A stretch of DNA of 9,403 nt, from the NCBI GenBank assembly GCA_030428345.1, contig JAUIBM010000073.1:1-9403 (forward strand), given 5' to 3'. Shown piece after piece: positions 7,204-9,403 of this stretch (positions are counted from its first letter, which is position 1; each line of letters opens with the position of its first letter). Origin of the DNA: Alphaproteobacteria bacterium. GTDB taxonomy: Bacteria; Pseudomonadota; Alphaproteobacteria; Rhizobiales; Rhizobiaceae. The position numbers and the translations under genes were made by a program. The notes beneath the pieces are model-generated. The model ran no database searches, was not told the DNA's origin, and saw nothing but the letters and a program-made list of their open reading frames with translations.

Positions 7204-8010
7204 ATGGCGGCGATTGTCGAGGTCAGAAACGTCTCCAGGCGATTCGGTTCCTTCCTGGCCGTCAATGCATGCTCGCTCGAGGTGGAAGCCGGTTCGATCA
7301 CCGGATTGATCGGTCCCAATGGCGCGGGAAAATCCACCCTGTTCAACATGGTCGCCGGCAATCTTCGTCCAAGCTCAGGCTCGATCCTGCTGTCCGGCGA
7401 GGATGTGACCGGACTGCGGGCGCATGAATTGTTCGCGCGCGGTTTGCTGCGGACCTTCCAGATCGCCCATGAATTCTCCAACATGAGCGTCATCGAGAAC
7501 CTGATGATGGCGCCGGGCGCGCAGACCGGCGAAAGCCTGGTTTCTGCGTGGTTCCGCCCTGGCAGGGTGCGTCGCGAGGAGGCCGGAATCGCGGCGCGGG
7601 CGCGCGAAGTGCTCTCGTTCCTCAATCTCGGCCAAGTCGCGGGCGAATTGGCGGGCAATCTCTCCGGTGGCCAGAAAAAGCTTCTCGAACTTGGACGCAC
7701 CATGATGGTCGACGCCAGGGTCGTGCTGCTCGACGAGATCGCCGCGGGCGTCAACCGCACGCTGCTCAAGGATCTGGCCGCCAACATCGTTCGGCTCAAC
7801 CGCGAACTCGGCTACACATTTTTCGTCATCGAGCACGACATGGACTTCATCGCCGAGCTTTGCGATCCGGTGATCGTCATGGCCTGCGGCACGGTGATGA
7901 CGCAAGGCCATATCGAATCGATCCGGCAGGACGAACGGGTCATCGAAGCCTATTTCGGTGGATCGCCGACCGGCCATTCGCTGACCCATGGCGCGGCGGA
8001 TCGCGCATGA
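7204..8010 (+). CDS. livG: Branched-chain amino acid-type ABC transporter ATPase, LivG-like
   Basis: A 268-aa ATPase of the hydrophobic amino acid uptake (HAAT) family. It would power import across the inner membrane together with the LivF-like ATPase and LivH/LivM permeases. Motifs are Walker A GPNGAGKST at 37-45, Q-loop Gln86 in RTFQIAHEF, signature LSGGQ at 153-157, Walker B VVLLDE at 173-178 with catalytic Glu178 and switch His211 in FVIEHDMDF. The segment after Walker B reads DEIAAGVN rather than the more usual DEPAAGLN. The ATG at 7204 has AAGG 5 bases upstream. The stop overlaps the next gene by four bases (ATGA). The family does not reveal the substrate: HAAT systems also import urea, amides and aromatic acids. 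Its divergent position from a molybdenum hydroxylase maturation operon suggests a heterocyclic or aromatic substrate, which is inference only. Confidence 0.93.
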   Translation: MAAIVEVRNVSRRFGSFLAVNACSLEVEAGSITGLIGPNGAGKSTLFNMVAGNLRPSSGSILLSGEDVTGLRAHELFARGLLRTFQIAHEFSNMSVIENLMMAPGAQTGESLVSAWFRPGRVRREEAGIAARAREVLSFLNLGQVAGELAGNLSGGQKKLLELGRTMMVDARVVLLDEIAAGVNRTLLKDLAANIVRLNRELGYTFFVIEHDMDFIAELCDPVIVMACGTVMTQGHIESIRQDERVIEAYFGGSPTGHSLTHGAADRA

Positions 8011-8711
8011 GCTTCCTGCGGATCGAGAACCTCGTCGCCGGCTATGGCCAGATGACCATACTCAACGGGGTAGACCTGTCGCTGGAGGCCGGCGAGATCG
8101 GCGTCATCGTCGGACCCAATGGCGCGGGCAAGTCCACCCTGCTGAAGACGATGTTCGGGCTGACGCAGGTGTCGGGCGGCCACGTCGTTCTTGGCGAGGA
8201 CGACATCACGGGTGTTGCTCCCGAGGCTATGGCGAAGCGCGGCGTCGCCTTCGTGCCGCAGGAATACAACGTCTTCGCCACCCTGAGCGTGGCGGAAAAC
8301 CTGGAAATGGGGGCCTACAGCCTTCCCGGCCCGCACGGGCGCAAGCTTGAGCGGATGTACGAACTCTTCCCGCCGCTGCGCGACAAGCGCCGGCAGGCGG
8401 CGGGCGAACTCTCGGGCGGGCAGCGCCAGATGGTGGCCTTCGCCCGCGCATTGATGATCGAACCCAGGCTGCTGCTGCTCGACGAGCCGACAGCCGGCCT
8501 TTCGCCGATATATATGAGCGAAATCTTCGACCGCGTTCTGGCGATCAACGCAACCGGCGTCACCATCGCCATGGTCGAACAGAACGCCCGCCAGGCGCTC
8601 GCCATCGCGCATCGCGGCTTCGTGCTGGCCAATGGGACAAACGCCTTCACCGGCGCCGGGCGCGAACTGCTGGCCAATCCCGATGTCGCCCGCAGCTTCC
8701 TTGGAGGATAG
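8007..8711 (+). CDS. livF: Branched-chain amino acid-type ABC transporter ATPase, LivF-like
   Basis: A 234-aa second ATPase of the HAAT importer. Motifs are Walker A GPNGAGKST at 37-45, Q-loop VPQ with Gln85, signature LSGGQRQM at 135-142, Walker B LLLLDEPTAGLSP at 155-167 and the LivF-typical MVEQNARQAL at 189-198, where Gln192 replaces the usual switch histidine. This substitution, the short length and the ending ANPDVARSFLGG all point to LivF rather than LivG. The ATG at 8007 overlaps the livG-like stop (ATGA), so translation is probably coupled. The ribosome-binding site of the next gene lies within its last codons. The pair would form a heterodimeric motor under a LivH/LivM permease. Confidence 0.94.
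   Translation: MSFLRIENLVAGYGQMTILNGVDLSLEAGEIGVIVGPNGAGKSTLLKTMFGLTQVSGGHVVLGEDDITGVAPEAMAKRGVAFVPQEYNVFATLSVAENLEMGAYSLPGPHGRKLERMYELFPPLRDKRRQAAGELSGGQRQMVAFARALMIEPRLLLLDEPTAGLSPIYMSEIFDRVLAINATGVTIAMVEQNARQALAIAHRGFVLANGTNAFTGAGRELLANPDVARSFLGG
8703..8707 (+). promoter_or_regulatory. Shine-Dalgarno of the livH-like gene
   Basis: GGAGG within the last codons of the livF-like gene, 7 bases before the GTG at 8715. It supports the non-ATG start. Confidence 0.7.
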
Positions 8712-8714
8712 GAC

Positions 8715-9403
8715 GTGAACGAATTCGTCTTTTTCCTCAACAAGGCGATGATGCCGGGCCTGATCGTCGGTTCGGTCTATGCGCTTGGCGCGGTGGGCGT
8801 GACGCTGGTCTTCGGAATCCTGCGGTTTGCGCATTTCGCGCATGGCGATCTGATGACGCTCGGCGCCTTCTCGACCCTTGTCATCGCCTCCCTGCTGGCG
8901 AGCGCCGGCGTCGCGACGCCGTTTCCGCTGGTGTTTCTGGCGCTCCTTCCGGCGATGGCGGTCACTGCGGGCGCGGCCATCGGCCTTGATCGCCTTTTCT
9001 ACAAACCCCTTAGGGATCGAGGGGCCAGGCCTATCATCATCGTCGTCGCCTCTGTCGGCGTGACGCTGATGCTGCAGGGACTGATCCGGCTCTTCGCGGG
9101 GGCGGGAACGCGGGAAATGTTCTTCGACCAGTCCAAGGACATCTTTCGCATCGCTATCGCTGGGGCTTCGCGAAAGCTCACGGTAACCGAACCGCAGGCG
9201 GTTCTGATCGTCCTCACCGCCGTGGCGGCGACGGCGCTGCACCTTTTCCTCACACGCTCGCGCCTCGGCAAGGCGATGCGCGCCGTCTCGGACAATCCCG
9301 ACCTTGCGCGGATCACCGGCATCAACATCGATCATGTCGCCCGCGCCACCTGGATCATCGGCGGAGCGCTCGCCTGCGCCGCCGGCGCGCTGTTGTCGAT
9401 GGA
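8715..9403 (+). CDS. livH: Branched-chain amino acid-type ABC transporter permease, LivH-like, N-terminal part, runs off the right end
   Basis: An inner-membrane permease subunit of the same importer. The frame is open from the GTG at 8715 to the window edge (229 codons), about three quarters of the usual length of 285-300. Hydrophobic segments at roughly 13-35, 46-65, 70-90, 107-128, 160-181 and 208-228 suggest at least six membrane spans. Family hallmarks are GSVYALGAVGVTLVFGILRF at 19-38, AHGDLMTLGAF at 42-52 and the cytoplasmic coupling loop AMRAVSDNPDLARITGI at 187-203, which contacts the ATPases. The GTG start is supported by a GGAGG 7 bases upstream and gives the usual short N-terminus. 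It follows the livF-like stop by 3 bases. A LivM-like permease and a periplasmic binding protein would be expected further right, outside the window. Confidence 0.92.
   Translation, partial: MNEFVFFLNKAMMPGLIVGSVYALGAVGVTLVFGILRFAHFAHGDLMTLGAFSTLVIASLLASAGVATPFPLVFLALLPAMAVTAGAAIGLDRLFYKPLRDRGARPIIIVVASVGVTLMLQGLIRLFAGAGTREMFFDQSKDIFRIAIAGASRKLTVTEPQAVLIVLTAVAATALHLFLTRSRLGKAMRAVSDNPDLARITGINIDHVARATWIIGGALACAAGALLSM

Noticed and set aside
7950..9335. Minus-strand open frame of 461 codons opposite livF/livH
   Set aside because: Product is Arg/His/Asp-rich low-complexity sequence; the plus strand encodes clear ABC ATPase and permease proteins.

Overview
The window reads as high-GC alphaproteobacterial chromosome (Hyphomicrobiales- or Sphingomonadales-like by protein flavour; genus not determinable by eye). 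Genes are tightly packed, with TGATG/ATGA stop-start overlaps. It divides into three blocks.

Block 1 (1 to about 1433) is the edge of, or a remnant of, a mobile element. The N-terminal 96 residues of a serine recombinase run leftwards off the window. A two-headed helix-turn-helix regulator faces away from it. Between them lies a perfect 10-bp inverted repeat. The regulator is followed by about 230 bp with no recognisable gene and then the C-terminal tip of a RadC-family JAB/JAMM protein whose N-terminal part is missing.

Block 2 (1469 to about 6952, minus strand) is a six-gene operon-like run. In transcription order it holds a flavin reductase-like protein, a MoxR-type AAA+ ATPase (CoxD-like), a von Willebrand factor A protein (CoxE-like), a short XdhC N-domain protein, an XdhC Rossmann-domain protein, and a fusion of a MoeA-like molybdopterin-binding domain with a MocA/MobA-like nucleotidyltransferase. 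This is the accessory set that matures molybdenum hydroxylases (CO dehydrogenase / xanthine dehydrogenase / aldehyde oxidase superfamily). The nucleotidyltransferase would cytidylate molybdopterin, XdhC proteins carry and sulfurate the cofactor, and the MoxR-VWA pair remodels the active site. No catalytic L/M/S subunit lies in the window, so the enzyme served, and its substrate, are unknown.

Block 3 (7204 to the right end, plus strand), divergent from block 2, is a branched-chain amino acid-type (HAAT) ABC importer: livG-like and livF-like ATPases and the N-terminal 229 codons of a livH-like permease that runs off the window. A good sigma-70-like promoter sits upstream. The shared 250-bp divergent region suggests co-regulation: block 3 may import the compound that the block 2-dependent hydroxylase oxidises, but this is inference. 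I found no tRNA, rRNA, CRISPR array, intact insertion sequence or convincing terminator. Nothing here is clearly an undescribed system; the most interesting points are the mobile-element module with its palindrome and truncated RadC, and the orphan maturation operon.
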